DNA of 64,000 nt from Albula goreensis (GCA_022829145.1 CM040753.1:7658884-7722883); one strand, 5' to 3'. Shown: positions 39,575 through 54,113, counted from the first letter of the stretch. Notes: generated by a model not told the origin, from the sequence alone. Numbers and translations: made by a program.

Positions 39575-42250
39575 GAAACCACTGACGACTGACTCCACAT
39601 TAAATATCAGTTGACTCTGATCCTGGGTTCTTTTTTGGAAGTGTTCCTCCCGCCCCACTTGTCTGTCGGTAGCCGAGAGGAATATGAACTGCGAACCTTT
39701 CCATAAAAATCTATATCGGAACACGAAACCTTTGCTTTTGTGAATCCTAGTCATGTCGCTTGGAAGACCAAAGAAGAAAGTGAAACTAGATTTGGCCTTG
39801 CCAGCAGGGAGTCCGCAATCAAAGGGAATTCCAAACCGAACGTGTAACTTCCCCGCCAGACGAAGCTCTTGGCTCTGGAGTAGCTTTCACTGAGGGGGTG
39901 GGGGGAGGGTTTGTTTTGCTGTGCTGAGGCAAGGCAGGGCGGGGTGTGGTGCTCCCCGCTCCCTGGAGGGCCAGGGGTGCAGAATGCCAGGGCAGATGTG
40001 ACTCCTCTACAAAGGTCTAATCCTCTGGCACTGGGGCCCAGCCTGGGCCTCCAGAGAGGCAGTGCCCCTGCCCAACAGAGCCCTGCCAGCTGGCCCTCAC
40101 ACCTCCCCCCCACCTCCCCACACACACCCTGCTCTGCCCTCCCCAGGGGCCGCCGCCTGCACGGGGCCCGGTTCGCCCACCAGTGCGTTCTGCCTCACAT
40201 CCCCTTATCAGCTCTTGGGAAGGAGAAAGAAAGAGAGGGAAGTTAAGAGGGAAACACGCTCTTCGCTGTGGGAGCCATGGGAATAGCTCCATGCATGCCA
40301 GAGAGAGGCTATCTTTGCTGCTTTGTTTTTCATCGTGCCTTCCTCAATCCGCCTGTGCGATTGCACCCGCGGGGCGGAAGACCCCGGGTCACTGGCCCCC
40401 GGCCCCCAATTGCCTCTGGGGCTCCCTTAGTGGGAAATATGGGGTGGCTCTCCGCTCCGCTGACAGCACTAACTCAGCCCCACAGAGGATCCTGGCCTGC
40501 ATTTCGGCCCACATGTTACCTCACATCCCTGGGAAAGCGTCCTTCTCTATCTGCCATCTTACACCTGGAAACAGAGGGATTAGTGCTAATGCACAGCAGT
40601 TAAAGAGCACAGAGAATGCAGGGAGCAGGCATGCGGGGGAAGGCATGTTCCCTTTTTTCTGGGGTGTGGGTGGGAGGCATAGCGGATGACATTCCACAGG
40701 ACATAAGACTATGTAATGATAACAACACCCCGTTACCTACAATCTATGGAGTGTCCAGTCCCTCATTAAACTTGGGCTTCAACACTACAGGGGTCTATGA
40801 CTCTGCTACATGACCGGATAAGCTGTTACAAACATTGACAGCTCACTGTGCAAAAAAATACTTTCTGATATCAGATCAGAATTGAACCATACATTTTTTC
40901 CATCTATAGCCCCTTGCTGTGTTCGTCGGACTCGACCTGAAAAATGATTTGTGTAGTTCACTTTGTTAAACCCTTCTGTGAATTCATGAAGGACAGGTTA
41001 ACACCGTAACAGACTACACCCGATGACAGCTCCTTTCCTGTCACTGCAAAGTGATGCGTTTCCAACAATTTCACTCATATACATTAAGCCAGAAAACAGC
41101 TTGCTTTGGCTGACTCCTTCCACCTCGTGATGAGGGGAAGCTGGCATCAGACCTGTATCATCTGCCTGTGAGCGAGCACAACCAGGCAACACAAACTTTG
41201 CCCCGTCATTCAGCTCAGACAGACGCCCGAGTCATGGACATGGCTCTCTGTGTTTTTTTTACTCCCTCGGAAATGTCAAAAGGCACGCAAAGATCCTCGA
41301 GGTACACTTGGTGACATTTCAGCGCCTAGCTTCAAGATGGTGGGCAGGCGGAAGAATATTCCCCTGCCTTTACGCACTCAGGTCGGCCAGACATCTGATT
41401 TTGATATTAACTCGATGTCAAGTCATGTTACTTCTCTGTGCTGACAGCTGAGGATGGTAACTTTCAGACTTTTAGACAGTGTTGCAGCTGTTTAACAGTT
41501 GACTGAATCTCACTTTGAGAAGATATTTATGCTGCTCAAAACGAAGCACTTTCTCCTACATTTCTTTCTCCCATAGTATTTGTGTGTAGAATTCTAAACC
41601 TCAGTAGCGTCCCTCAAAGTGTCTTACTAGGTGGTGTGCCATTTCTTCAACTAAACGTTTGACTGAAAAAATTAAGATTGTATTTGCATATGCTGGTTCA
41701 ACAGAAATCATTACTTTGAATTGGATGAACATGAGATCTCATAAAACAAGAGCGCCTTTAGCAGAAACTAGGCCAATATTCAATTCAGCGACAACCCTGA
41801 GCTGGTGCCACGAGACTAGTGTTGTACATTATGCAAAAAAACACCTCATTCATCTTGTTTTTTCTCCTCGGTAATACCAATGATGAAAAACAACACAAAC
41901 ATGAAAACATATGCATACCCGCTGTGTAAATACAAGCAAACTAAGCAGATACATCGGAAAGGAAAATAATGTTGGCCAATCAGGACGTTCGATACTATTG
42001 ATGTTGAGACCCCAAACAGAAAACACGTATCTGAGGGACCAGAGCAATGCAAGTTGTCATTATTCTAAATTATTGGTTATAATTGAGGGTCTTTAGCTGA
42101 TTGGCTCAATTGATTGTCTTTGCCGCTGAGTCGCAATGTGCTCCTCGTCCAGGGCCAACACTGTGCGGGGAATAAATCACACGGTGAAATGATATTCCAA
42201 ACTAAGACTTGAGTGCCTATTGATTAATAATTATTTGTACTAACAGACCT

Positions 42251-42335
42251 GGGGGGCGGCGGTGGCAGGGTGTGGGGTGGGGGGACAATGCCATCCATTA
42301 CCTCATGAGAATAGTGGGGGTGGGGGGTTTGGGGG
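42251..42335 (+). other. G-run cluster, possible G-quadruplexes
   Basis: Two groups of G-runs: 42251-42284 (runs of 6, 3, 4, 6, one loop long) and 42316-42335 (runs of 5, 6, 5 that can be split). Confidence 0.6.
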
Positions 42336-45300
42336 ATCAATAGGTCTGGAATAATCCTTGCTGAAAAGCGCACTGGCAATTCTTCTCTGGTTTTGACAGA
42401 GCTGATCATTAGAAAAAAAGCAGTGAAAACCTCTGCTAACATGGCTGCCTGTCTTTACAAAGCTGATGGAAAATTACTTTTCTTTCATGGAGGAAAAATT
42501 GACCCCATCTCTTCAGATGGCTCCGGTTGCTATATAATAACAGATCCTTTGCAGCAAAGGGAATGGTCTTTCTTCCCCCCTTCTCTCTCTATCTCTCTTT
42601 CTTTCTCTCACTCTCTCCCTTGTTGTCTTTTGTCTGTTTCACCCCTCTCTTTTCACACTTTCTTTGCCAGATGTGAACTGAATTTGTCATGAATCTAACA
42701 AAACAAGAAAGAGATCAGTTGTTTGGTAACAGAGACAATAATTATGGAGGTACCCTCTTTCACATTTCCAAACACTGTTAATTGAATTATTTGGCATCTC
42801 AAAATGCATGACCCATGTCAGCTTTGTAAGAAAAGGTACTGGTGGGTTTTCAGCTAAACAAAACTTTCACACGGCCACAGGGAGAGAAAAAGAAAGAAAA
42901 AAAAAACACACTCAAGCAACATGGCTGGCAGACAGATAAGTGGTCCATGAAATTCCAGGAAAAGGATGACTGGTCAGGAGGCTTTTAAGGAGTTTTCTCT
43001 CTTTCTCCCACTCTCTTTACTTAACTTCAAGAGGACAGAGGGAAGCCAGCTGCCTGTCTCTGGCACTCCCGTCTGGGTGACACAGAAAGCCACTGGAGCC
43101 TGACCCTCACACTGGACCTTTGGGGAATGCCTGTCTTACAATCCCTGACGCAGGGTGCGCCCCGTCAAGATAAAATTCTGGCAACAATTTTGCCATATTT
43201 CCACCAGTATACTGTATGAATGAGGCCTCAATACCTCCCAGCACTGTGTGTGACCTGTACATTCAATAAACAAGACAGTCAGCACTCCCAATGCAAGCGG
43301 ACCCCTCGTTGTCAGCGTGAATGACTCACAGCAAACGGAGACACAAACAGACATGCTGAAGTGATCTTAGAAAATGACGTACCTGAGAGTTACACAACAA
43401 TTATTAATGAGAAGGGTAAATAAACAGCGCTTGGCTGAAATTATCAACAGGGTGGTCTCAATTACACTGCAGGCTGACTTGTAAATGAAACGCAGTGTGG
43501 GGCTCCTATTAGACCCCCATGATGTCATAGTTATCTCATGGCCGTGTTTAATTTAGATTTAAATACATAAACACTTCAGTAATGCAAATTTAAATAATAA
43601 ATAGTTCTGTGATCAGGATCCAGCGATGAGTTCTGACCTTGAGTTCAGCTGACACTACTAACCACTAAAATCAACAAAACTTGCGGTACTGCATTACCTC
43701 ACAGACAATAAGTGTCAATCACATATGATGTCAATACACATCAAAATGAGCCATATCCCCCCCACCACAAAATAAATAATCTATGTCCCTGGATACACAT
43801 CCCCAAGCAAATTGAAGCCCTTAAGACATTTTTTTAAATGTTTTTAAAATCTTTTTAACACAAGGGAAGACAGCTCAATATTATTCTCCTGAGACAAAGA
43901 AGAACATAGCAAGGAAGAAACAACACATTTATTTTCACTTTTGCATTGAGATAGTAAGAAAATTCAGTCACATTAAAACTACCTGTGTTAAACTAAAAAT
44001 AATAACATCTTCCGAACACCCACCATTAATGATTCAACAGTACAAGTTGCTTTGCAATGAATCAAGTTCAAAAGCTCCTGGGAGTTTTTTTTTTTTTTTT
44101 TGTTGAAGAGGAAAATGGCTATGATTAGGCCACAGGGCTGAGGGGATGGCTGTCGCCGGGGCCTGTGAAATGACCGTAAAATCGCAGGTCATACAGCCAC
44201 TTACCACAGCAAGAGCTCGGGAGGGGAGGTTGGGGGCCCAGCTGAACGACACCACTTTTTCGTGGCCGGAACCTGCCTGCACCCCCACACTCTGGGGGAT
44301 ACCTGCTGGGAGGGAACCTGTTCTGGCTGCACAGCCTAACTGCAGCTAGCAGGTGGAAATGTCAACAGGACTTTGGAGCACTTAAGGCCCTGCCTTCAGT
44401 GCCATTAGCCTTGCCAGGGGGCCTCTCAGCCACAGATGTGCCAACCGTCCTCAGAAGAAACACACTTTACCACTATAAAGGTGTCCCCCCACTCCTGGAA
44501 AAAAAGGGCCAGCAGATTTGCAGTCTGAGTCACTGTGAAATAAGATGTTCGGTCATGCACAAAATATTAATATCTATGGTAGAATTTGGATATTGCAGGC
44601 AAAGTGTACCTGTACTGCTTACATTCTGCGAGGAGAGATAACAGAATATAACTAATCCTTTGGAGAAAACACTTGAGGACAGCCTTTATTCAGATGGTGA
44701 GAAATCCAAGCGAAAAAAATTCCTACCGTGGCAACAATTCTGTACTGGCAATACTGAACTAAAATACTGACAAAACATGAAAACAATAAAAAATATATAT
44801 ATTGTATTCACTTACACTGGAATTCAGTGTTCATTATAGAACACACAGATTCCAAGGACAAAAATCTTTCACTCAGCTGTTCACACATGAAAACACACTG
44901 CAGCTAACATGTGAGGAAATATGCAACCCCCACATAGAATGCTATGGTGAGAGGAACACGAGAAAAAATGCAACCTGAATTAACATTGTTCTCTCCTACT
45001 CTAATGAGGTGTCACATGAAAATAAGGGGAACCATGTGACACACTGTGACCCAGGTGGACCATTTTGTTGCATATGCTGGCACTCAGGCGAGTCTGTGGG
45101 CTGAACCGGGCCGGCTGGGCACCCCACGGTGGCTGATAACAGCCTGTTAGAGAGTGCGGAGCAGGGGTGAGGCACTGGAATGAGGCGTCTCGCACTTCGC
45201 TCAGATAAGCAATGCCAGTCATGGAAGCATGGTCCCTAGCTGTGACATCGCTAAGACGCCCAATAAGCTGCATACTGTATTTATGATGGAAAACCACTTT

Positions 45301-45656
45301 AGTTTTTGTGCGGTAACAACTGCTTAAGTGGGTTTGTTTAATCAGCAGTATTGAATTAATTAATATTTATATGTGATTAGTTCAAATACTTGGGAACGTT
45401 AGAAAATTGCACTGCTGTGCTTTGAGGCAAGCTTGTCTTTGTAACCATGATTTATCACAGCTAGCAACTAGCCCTGTACTCAGATCAGCCTCCCAGGTGT
45501 ACTATGACCTGGTTCAGGTATCAGGAGAACAGGCAATAGTGCTTATGAACATCAACAAAAATGCATAACAAATACATTAATAAATTATATGGGTTATTAA
45601 TGGATTATTAATTATTAAAAAAAAAAACAACTTCATGAGTACTTTGTTATAAGTTG

Positions 45657-45684
45657 TTATTTGCAACAAGTTATTTGCAACAAG
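45657..45684. repeat. Perfect 14-bp tandem duplication
   Basis: Two exact copies of TTATTTGCAACAAG. Confidence 0.95.
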
Positions 45685-47822
45685 TGAATTTTGGGATGTA
45701 TATGAGACAAGCATCAAGGATAGTCTTGGGGAAGGAAAACAAACGCAAAAACATATAACCTTGAGCCGTTCCCCTCACCTTCCCTGTTGCTATGAAAAAC
45801 ACAGAGGCCATTTTCCAGGCTTGGTCCCTGATATACTCAAACAAAACAGGGAATAAATCGATGAATTATTTAATAGAAACATTTTTTATACATTACAGAG
45901 CAGAAATGGATTATGGGAGCCAACCAGGCTCTTGAACCTGTGACGGCAGTATCACAGTTCATTAATAACACAGAGCAATCCCTAGGCAATGGCTACTGGG
46001 AATAGAATATTCGGTAGATGCAAAAAAAAAACAAGGAGAAAACCCGGCAGGTGTTTCACAGTACGGTGCTTATTATCACACATTTAAAAATTGCATGTTT
46101 GTATTAATGGCAACTCGGTGGAAATATGAGAATATGATACAGCATCCAATGGAGACAGTGCCTGTTAAGACAGACCTGTTTAAAAGCCTGAAACATTCAT
46201 ATATCTGTAAGACCTGCATATCGATTTTGCACAGAGGACATGAGGCAGATAAAAAGGAAACAAAAATCCTTTCGCACCAACCAATGCACTTCCTCTTCTC
46301 AATAAGCGGCACAACACTGCGTCTCCATGGAGACTGAATGCAGTGATACAAACATGAATGAGGCTTGTTAACCCACAGCCAATGTACATCGCACCTTCAG
46401 ACTGCTGCCCAAACCTCTCTCGCAAAATACAATTTCCAGCCAATGGGAGAGGGATGTCCTACCACATCTACAGATATATCAGATTCTCAAAAGGCCAAGA
46501 CTTCACTGTGATTTTTATTTACGCATCTTTTTATGTATTAGTCCAAATGGGACCTGCTTGCGTGAAATATTCTGTGAAGGTTCTGGCCCCCTGGTCCCCT
46601 TGAGCTCAGAGCCTCCCAACCCAATAAAGAAACGTTTCTGCACAGGGCCATCCTTATTACGGCATCGGGGCTGGCCCGGAGAACATAAACCTGTAAACAA
46701 ACAGGGCACTTTGTACGGCTCACCGGGGGGACTGCCCAAATGGTACTTCATCAAATTTACGAGGGAACATTTAAGCTGCGAATGCGGTTCTTGGGTTCCA
46801 GCAGTCTTAAACACAGAGAGCAGCTTAACCTTATCTCCTTGTGCCACCGCTTCTCCACCGGTAATTGATGCTCAAGGTCCCCAGCTCCACATAAACCTGG
46901 CTGCACGGTTATTGTATCCAGCCATCTGACGGAGGCTGGCGGAGAGACAGGAAACCGCACTGAACCCAGATCAATAGACATGTCAACAGTAAGCCGCTTA
47001 ATCTAATTCGGCCCATCTCTCAGCTAGCGAGGGCCCCAGGTACTCTCCCCACCGGTTCATTTTTGCCTGGCCATTGTGGCTCCAGAAAGCCCATCCCAAA
47101 AACAACACCACCCCCAAAAAAAAAAAAAAAATGCACTCGTTCATTCCGGTTCTTCTTTTTTTTAACATCCTTCACCCTTAAAGTCCTTCAGTGTTTACTG
47201 AGGAGAAGGAGACCTATTTTTTTTTTAGGTGGGCTGAATTGGCTTCAGTGTAAACAGTGCACTTCTGGGTTCTCTCAAATGGGAAAGGCAAGGAGGTAAT
47301 TTCTTTTGACAAGGAGGACTTCAAATGGACATTTACTTTAATAGCCCCGCCAAATTGCTCTGCCTTGAACATCACATATGTTAAGACTTATTATTATTTA
47401 AAGAAAGGAAAAAAAAAAACAACTTCGGCCAGTCAAATGACTTGCTACATGAAACCAGAGTGAACATGCTGGAGGACTGCAGAGCAAATTACACTTATTA
47501 AGTCATTAAAGATTTTGACTTGTGACTTTTGGCTTTAATAAGTGCAGCAAAGCGGAGGCAGTAATAAAAGTGTGATTTTGTAATAACAAGCAGCAGCTGA
47601 GGAATTCTGTGACTTGTGGTGACTGGACAGTGAAGATCTTAATCTAGAAATAATTCTCTTGGTGAAGTAAATCAGAGACATACGCAAAGTGGCAGATTTT
47701 GTCCTTAGAACACATTTTAGAGTGCATCAGGACTAATCACTTTAGCCGATGGAGTGATCCTTTTGTTTGGACCCTTTCCATCTGAAAAAGTCACTGAATT
47801 TCTTATTTTGTACTCTATAGAC

Positions 47823-48165
47823 CAGCGGTCCCCAACCTTTTTTACACCATGGACTGGTTTCATGCAAGACAATTTTTTCACGGACCGGGGGTCCTCACAC
47901 GCAAAACAAAACACAATAAAGTGCATAATAAAGTGCATTCATTTTTTTATGCAAACTTAAAATACGCAAATTTGAGTAAGTTAGTGGACGTTACGCGACC
48001 GCAGAATGCATCTCGAGCATTTACATTAATTTAAATGGGGATATTAGACTTGAATTACGTGATTTTGCTTTTTTGCGAGGCTTTTCAGGACCACATCTTC
48101 AAGTAAAATGCGAATGCACTGCTCTACGGACTAATGTAAATAGCATATATACATAGCACACCCTG
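47823..48165. mobile_element. Short non-autonomous hAT-type element
   Basis: The left end CAGCGGTCCCCAACCTTTTT and following ACCATGGACTGGTTTCATG are typical of a widespread hAT-derived vertebrate repeat. The right end ...GCACACCCTG is, reversed, CAGGGTGTGC, which matches the left end at CAG-GGT. The element of 343 bases is flanked by an exact 8-base duplication CTATAGAC (47815-47822 and 48166-48173) that fits the hAT target pattern nTnnnnAn. No transposase is encoded, so it moved with enzyme from elsewhere. Confidence 0.85.
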
Positions 48166-49358
48166 CTATAGACTAACATGTTCCATACTGTATTCAAGGG
48201 GGCAAAAAAGTTATCCAAACTAACAAATCAAAAACAGTATTTAGTGTTCCAACCCATTTCATCCTAAGTTAAACATTTCATCTTCTTCTAGAAGAAACAA
48301 GCCGTTCTCCCCAATTTCTCCCCAATCCTTACAGTATTTACAGCAATACTGATTTGTGTATATTTGTTTATAAATGACAGTTATATTTGATATCTCTGGC
48401 TTCCAGACAGTTAACCTGATCTCCGACGGTGCTTATTTAGCTGAAATTGCCAATATACAGTATGAGATATCTGCTCTTGACATAACTGACAGTTTCATAT
48501 GAGACAGGATTTGAGATTTCATCATTAAAAAAGTGAGTCACTCTTCCAGATGAATCCAAAAATCACTGGAGGAATGTGAGCATGGATGTCTGACGGATTC
48601 ATTATAATATTTACTTTGAATGAACCCTTTCATAGCCAGTCGCTTTCCCCGCACAGCAGACAGGAAGGTAATACGTTTGACTCCACACACATCTTTAATT
48701 TAAGGGGCCCAAATCTCCAAATCAGCTCTGTGGTTTCAAAGGCTGACAACTTTGAAGTCTATGAAACTTCCCCAAATCATCCATCGATTTTCCTCTGAAA
48801 CCACTTAAGTTAGCTTTGGGATAATAGAATCTTTCCCTCACTAAGTAAACATTCAGGCTCATTTTTAATTGATTCTGTTTAACTTCTTTTTTTTTTTTTT
48901 TTTTGTTTATAGCTCCTGAAAATAGTTTCTCATTCCATTTGCGCACTGAATTAAAATGTCGGACTGATTAATTTTCAGCTCTGCCCCTGTTGTGCAATGG
49001 GTCTGATAAATGCAGAATTCCCTGTACTTTTAACACATTCTCATTATGGATAGAAAGGGAAAAAAATAATCTTAGACTTCAGAGTTATAATAAATGAAAA
49101 GATCATATCTTTGTGGCACCATTTCCTCGTGGCTATTAATATTGAAATGAGTGTCTGTGTACCACTGGAACACATACAGCGGTATTTGCCAGGGGTGTAG
49201 ATTGTAACCGGTTGTCTTGAAAGTCATGGGTACGAAGGAAGGAAGTATGGAGACAAATAAAAATGATACTTCAATGCTACAGTTTGCTGATACTGACTGA
49301 GTTTCCCCACAATCGTGTCTCTCAGCATACAATATTTATGTCCGCCATGCCACTGATG

Positions 49359-49378
49359 CCCCCCCCCACCCCCACCCC
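49359..49378 (-). other. G-quadruplex motif (sense strand of pard3)
   Basis: Minus-strand G-runs of 4, 5 and 9 with single-base loops; the run of nine can supply two tetrad columns. Confidence 0.7.
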
Positions 49379-50677
49379 AAGCACCACACCACCCTCCCCC
49401 TCCACCCACCCTTTCTGAAATTGAAAAATAATCTGGCAAATTAAATAAGCTGTTCAAGCACATGGGGACAGAATGACCATCTTAAGGCACCAGGAGACAT
49501 GCCCGATGAAAGCTTTAATGTACTCGCCCCATTGTCTGAAACACAACCCAAAAGAAACACTGACTTTTTTTTTTTTTTTTTTTTTTGGAGGGGGGGGGGT
49601 ACGGAGGGGGGCTTGGGGATCTGCGTCCCATTTCCTGTAACGAGACACGGCTGTAGAGCCACCGCGCTTTAGTATTTCCACCTGATGCTCTCCCAGGGCA
49701 GATTAACACTGAGCCGTGATAGAGGGGAAAGGGCTGCCTGATGAAGTCCTCTGGTTACCATCTGGGAGTCACTCTCCCCCTGAGGCAGCGCAGCTGCATA
49801 AATCTGTCCGATTGCATGAATTAAACCGCCATTTATTTATTGAGGGACCCCCTTCACCGGGCCCACCTTGATTCATTAGCTCGTCGCGCGCGGAGAACGG
49901 TGGCCTCCTCAGGGCTTGTGTCACTGTTGGTTACACCGACCGGGAAACGGCAGAACCTTCAGCGGTTTAGCTAATTGTGCTCCCCTCAACAGCGTGATTT
50001 TCAAACCTCTCACCAAATGTTTGAACAGAGTGGGGGAAAAGAGAGAGAGTGAGTGAGTGAGAGAGAACTGTTACATGAGAATAAGTGTTAAATGAGAATT
50101 TGAATTGGCTTTGTAAAGACACAGTGTCTGTCTGGGTCTCTATTGGATGACATTTCTGTCAGATTTTGAATGTGGGAGAAAATAATAAAACATGTGGGAT
50201 TAAAAAGTCCCTTGATTAGCAGGTTAGAGTAGGCAGACAGCGGTTTGTGGGAAAACCTCCCATTCTATCTTTATGTAAAACAGAGACCCTGAATAACGCG
50301 ACATTATCAGAAGGCCAGGTCCAGCCAGAGGAGGATGTGGTTTAGTGCTTAGTTTTCCCACGGATAGGAGCCATTGTGCTACTGCTAAAGCTGACAGAAG
50401 CCACAGCTCCAGTGAAGGGGACACCCGATACAGATGGCACTTTGTTTCTGTCTGCTCTGATTAGCCAGTCTCCGTCTCGGGCCCCTGTGTGCCAGTGGAC
50501 TGCCGGAGATAACGCTAACACAACATCTGGCTCTCGGACCTGTCTGAGGAAGGCTCCTTCTGCCCCCCGACCACCCCAACCTCTCTCTCCATCCAGATCC
50601 ACTGTGTGAGGTCAGTTTCACAGCCCCACACATTCACCAGCTCCTGCAGCTTGGGAAAATGCACACTGAGAACCAGT

Positions 50678-50708
50678 GGGTGGGTGGGTTTGTGGGTGGG
50701 GGTAGGGG
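50678..50708 (+). other. G-quadruplex motif (antisense strand)
   Basis: Plus-strand G-runs of 3, 3, 3, 3, 5 and 4 with loops of one, one, four, one and two bases; a textbook motif with spare runs. Confidence 0.85.
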
Positions 50709-53700
50709 AGATGAAAATATGGGTGACGACTGAGATGGGCTTGTAGCACTTAGCCATCACAGTTCTATCACCACATGGCCACTTCCTTTTTCCCTTTCTT
50801 GTTTTGGTGGGGGGTGAGGGGACTAAATCGGGACTAGATAGTATCACTGAGATGAAGCAGGGAGCCTCTGTTCCCTCGGGAGAGGGAACTATGTGTAAGC
50901 GTAATGAGGAAATTCAAAACACGACTCATTCTCATTAATTTTTAGTATCAAAGACAGCTGCGAGTCATGTTTTCCTGTTTGCAGACAAAACCCACACTTG
51001 TCATGAAGGATCAAAACAACTTGGGAAGTGCTAAGATGGTGGAAACAGTGCAGTGGTGCATGTTTCATGCACTGATAAAAATAACTCACGCATTTGTTAT
51101 GGGTAAATCTTTTCTCTACTTATAAATGCTTCTTTATCCATCCTGTATTGAAATATAGAGGACCCATGTGTAGCCATAATAATAGTTGCAAAAGTCCAGG
51201 CTGGGTATAAAATTTACAATGAAACAAACTCTCTGGGATGAAGACCGTCACCTGCTATTGTAACCCAGAGTCTGTTTGTTCAAATAAAGAGCAACATTTT
51301 GACTATGATAAATACAGCAAAAACAGGTTAAAATGAACTGGCTTTTTGAATGAACTGAAATGAGAGAAAATAAAAAAAAATCAAGAAGCAAAACTACTTG
51401 TTTCCTCTATTGGATGTGGTTTCTTTTCCCCATTCACTCTGAAGTGTGCATCAGCAAATTGCATGATTACAAGCAACACCATTATATGCATAAATATACA
51501 GATACTGCAGGGTTCTGGGACTCCTCTGGGCTCATGCTATGAGGAGCAAGCGGCACGATTTGGGAATTATGGAAATGGAGGCCACCTCATCCCCGGGGTG
51601 GTCCTTCTCACTGTAGTTCTGCACGGTGCCGTTTATGGGTGTTTCCGAGGTGCAGAGGGCGTGGCTAGCTTTTACTGCCCTGAGACAACACGTGTTCACC
51701 ACACCCAGGCCTCAAAAGCCACTCTTGGCCTCTTCCCACATCATCCCGACAGGCTCCCATTGTTCCTCCCTGCAGTGTGGGCCATGTGGGGTGGGGGCTT
51801 CAAAGCCCTCCCTGACCTTGGCATCCTCTCGGTCCCCTCTTCTCTGGGCTTACACTCCACGGACAAAGACAGCCTTCAGCCCTCCGTGCCTGCCTTGTGG
51901 TGATGTCACTGGATTTATAGGGTCGGCAGCTGACTTCTGAGCTCAGGTCACTGGGCAGTGCCCCCCCCCCCACTCCCTGAGCCCCCACCTCCCAAATCCA
52001 GGAGGAGAACACAGTGCAAGCCATTGACAGCTCCTTCAAGGAGGCTCGGGGCAGTGGAGGTACAAAAATAGCTCGACACGAATCCTGTCAGGGGAGAAAG
52101 GGTGAGGTGCAGGCTTTGTGACAGGGGGTCCCAAAACCAGATTGCGTAGGTGGTACACCTGCAGCTCCCTGAAAAGGCAGGAAGGTACCCCGCCCCACCA
52201 AAGCACGTTCTCTAAAATGTAGAAAGAACTGCAGATAATTGGGACTTTGTATTTCACTGCCTTTGTGTATGTTTTTTTAATGCACCCACAATTCCACAAC
52301 AATCCACCGAGTGTGAAAAAGCAGGAAACATTCTGCATCAGAATTCTTGGCTCAAAGACATGATAGAGGCATGCAACACAAAACAACAGGCTCTTCTCTG
52401 GAAATCTCCGTCTCATGTTTTCATTGTTGAGGAGGGGGAAAAAAAAGGGACCAATAACAAACCTGTGGCTGAAAACACTACGTCCGTGTCTGCCCTTGAC
52501 AAGAGCATGCCGATAAAATTGTGCAGCGGTTGAGAAACCACAGCTACGTCAGGGCCACGTTTGTGTCTACTCAGGTCTCCATCTTCCGTGTTATCTATGG
52601 ATCTTCACCTCCCGGCGTTCTCACCGAGAGGAGCGGCCCATGATAAACACTTTTTCCAATAATCCACACTCTTTCATTTCGCTTTTTAAATATCACAGCA
52701 ACAAACGGCGACAATGAAAGTGCCAGGCTTTTGACAGATGGCCTTTGATCACAGGCTTTAGGTGGCCTTTTTATTTCTCTGGGAACTGGAGACACTCATC
52801 TCATAATCTATCTGGGAGGGGGAGGGTGCAACTTTGTCACTTTTATATAAAAATATATCCACAACAGAAAAAAAAGACAGACCTGAATCTAGGTCACAGA
52901 GAAAGCAAGGGAAAAAAATAAAATAAATGAATGGTTTTGGAACCAGTGATCTGGGGAGAGTGGCATGGTGGGGATGGGAGATGGACTTTTTTGTGTATTG
53001 AAGGAGATGTTGCTTCATATCCATTTTTTTTCTTGCTTAAGTTAATGGTCTGTCAGGGAGCAAGCTATGTATGTGCTGGGGGCAACGACATTTGCATGCG
53101 CTTGAATATGACACATTAAACTAGAGAGTAAGACAGAGCCCCATCCATGGAGGAGAGAGAGCGAGAGAGAGAGCGAGAGAAAGGGAACGGTAAATGCATA
53201 AGCTCCGTGAGAGGGGAAACAGATGACACAGCCATGCACATGTGTGCATTCCTCAGGTGTTTAATTAAAGATGGCCGACATGTCAGGAAGGGGGAGGAGG
53301 CAAGAAGGGAAGGATTTGGGGGTGGGGTCTGGGAATGTGGAGGCCTGGGAGACTGGGAAATGTGGGTACTTACTTTGGGGGGGTAGGCAGGGGGTTTTCC
53401 CCAGATCCTCGGACATGGATCACTCAGCGCACCCTTAAGCCGGGGTCAGCGCTAACAGGGTCACTCTCGCTGAGCCGGCTGTGGGTTTCAGCCCTGCTGA
53501 TCATACGCGGCGGTGGGCTGCTAATCCCTACTTAGCACGGCACAAACAATGGGGGAACCGCTAGGGAGGAACCGCCCTGGATTGGCCAGCCGCGGGACTC
53601 CCATATCCACGGCTCCATCTGTGAGGGGTCCAGACCCCCCCCAACCCCCTCCATTGTCCACCAGCCTATCCTTTCACTCAACAGCTAGAGGTGAAGGGGG

Positions 53701-54103
53701 ATTAGGCTCAGAGATCAGGCCCACAACCTCACAGCCATTAGAATGCTTTTATCCCCCAAAAAAAAAAAAAAAACAGAACAGTCAAACACCATATGCTTTC
53801 TGAATTAAGCTGCTTTATCTGTCAGCAGATTCCCCTGTTTATTTCACACCAAAAGGAACTGAAAGAAGGATGTAAGATGCCCTAAGATGCCTGATCATTG
53901 GACTGTTCCACTGTAGAGTGTGTGAGAACACACCAAAATGCTGAACCGAACCATCAAATTGCGTGCAAAATCTTGATAAAAATAGGTTGTCCTCATCTTC
54001 CTCCATCTCTCACCAAAAAGGTCATCTCTGTTTCCCTTTTTTTTGATTGGTGCATCTCAGCGCATTAGTGGGACATTAAATATGAAAACCCTGGACTTGC
54101 TGC

Positions 54104-54113
54104 TGATTGACAG
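54104..54113 (+). promoter_or_regulatory. Exact PBX-MEIS/PREP decamer TGATTGACAG
   Basis: Exact match to the composite PBX with MEIS/PREP site. It sits in a motif-dense section with TGATATGG and CATAAATTAAA nearby, a context typical of Hox-cofactor enhancers. Binding is inference. Confidence 0.4.

Larger units (their letters stand above)
35554..47814. other. Intronic sequence, mostly unique
   Basis: Holds poly-T near 36210-36227, a CpG-rich patch at about 37190-37400, A19 near 38033-38051, a 19-bp perfect tandem duplication (39537-39574), a GC-rich section 39900-40650 with long but unconvincing open frames, G-runs at 42251-42335, a CT tract near 42578-42625, T16-17 near 44086 and a 14-bp tandem duplication (45657-45684). 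No exon recognised. Confidence 0.6.

Noticed and set aside
40183..40689. 168-codon plus-strand frame
   Set aside because: GC-rich region with open frames in several phases on both strands, no family resemblance and no splice or conservation support.
51463..51903. 146-codon plus-strand frame
   Set aside because: Same reasoning: high GC, overlapping frames and no recognisable domain.
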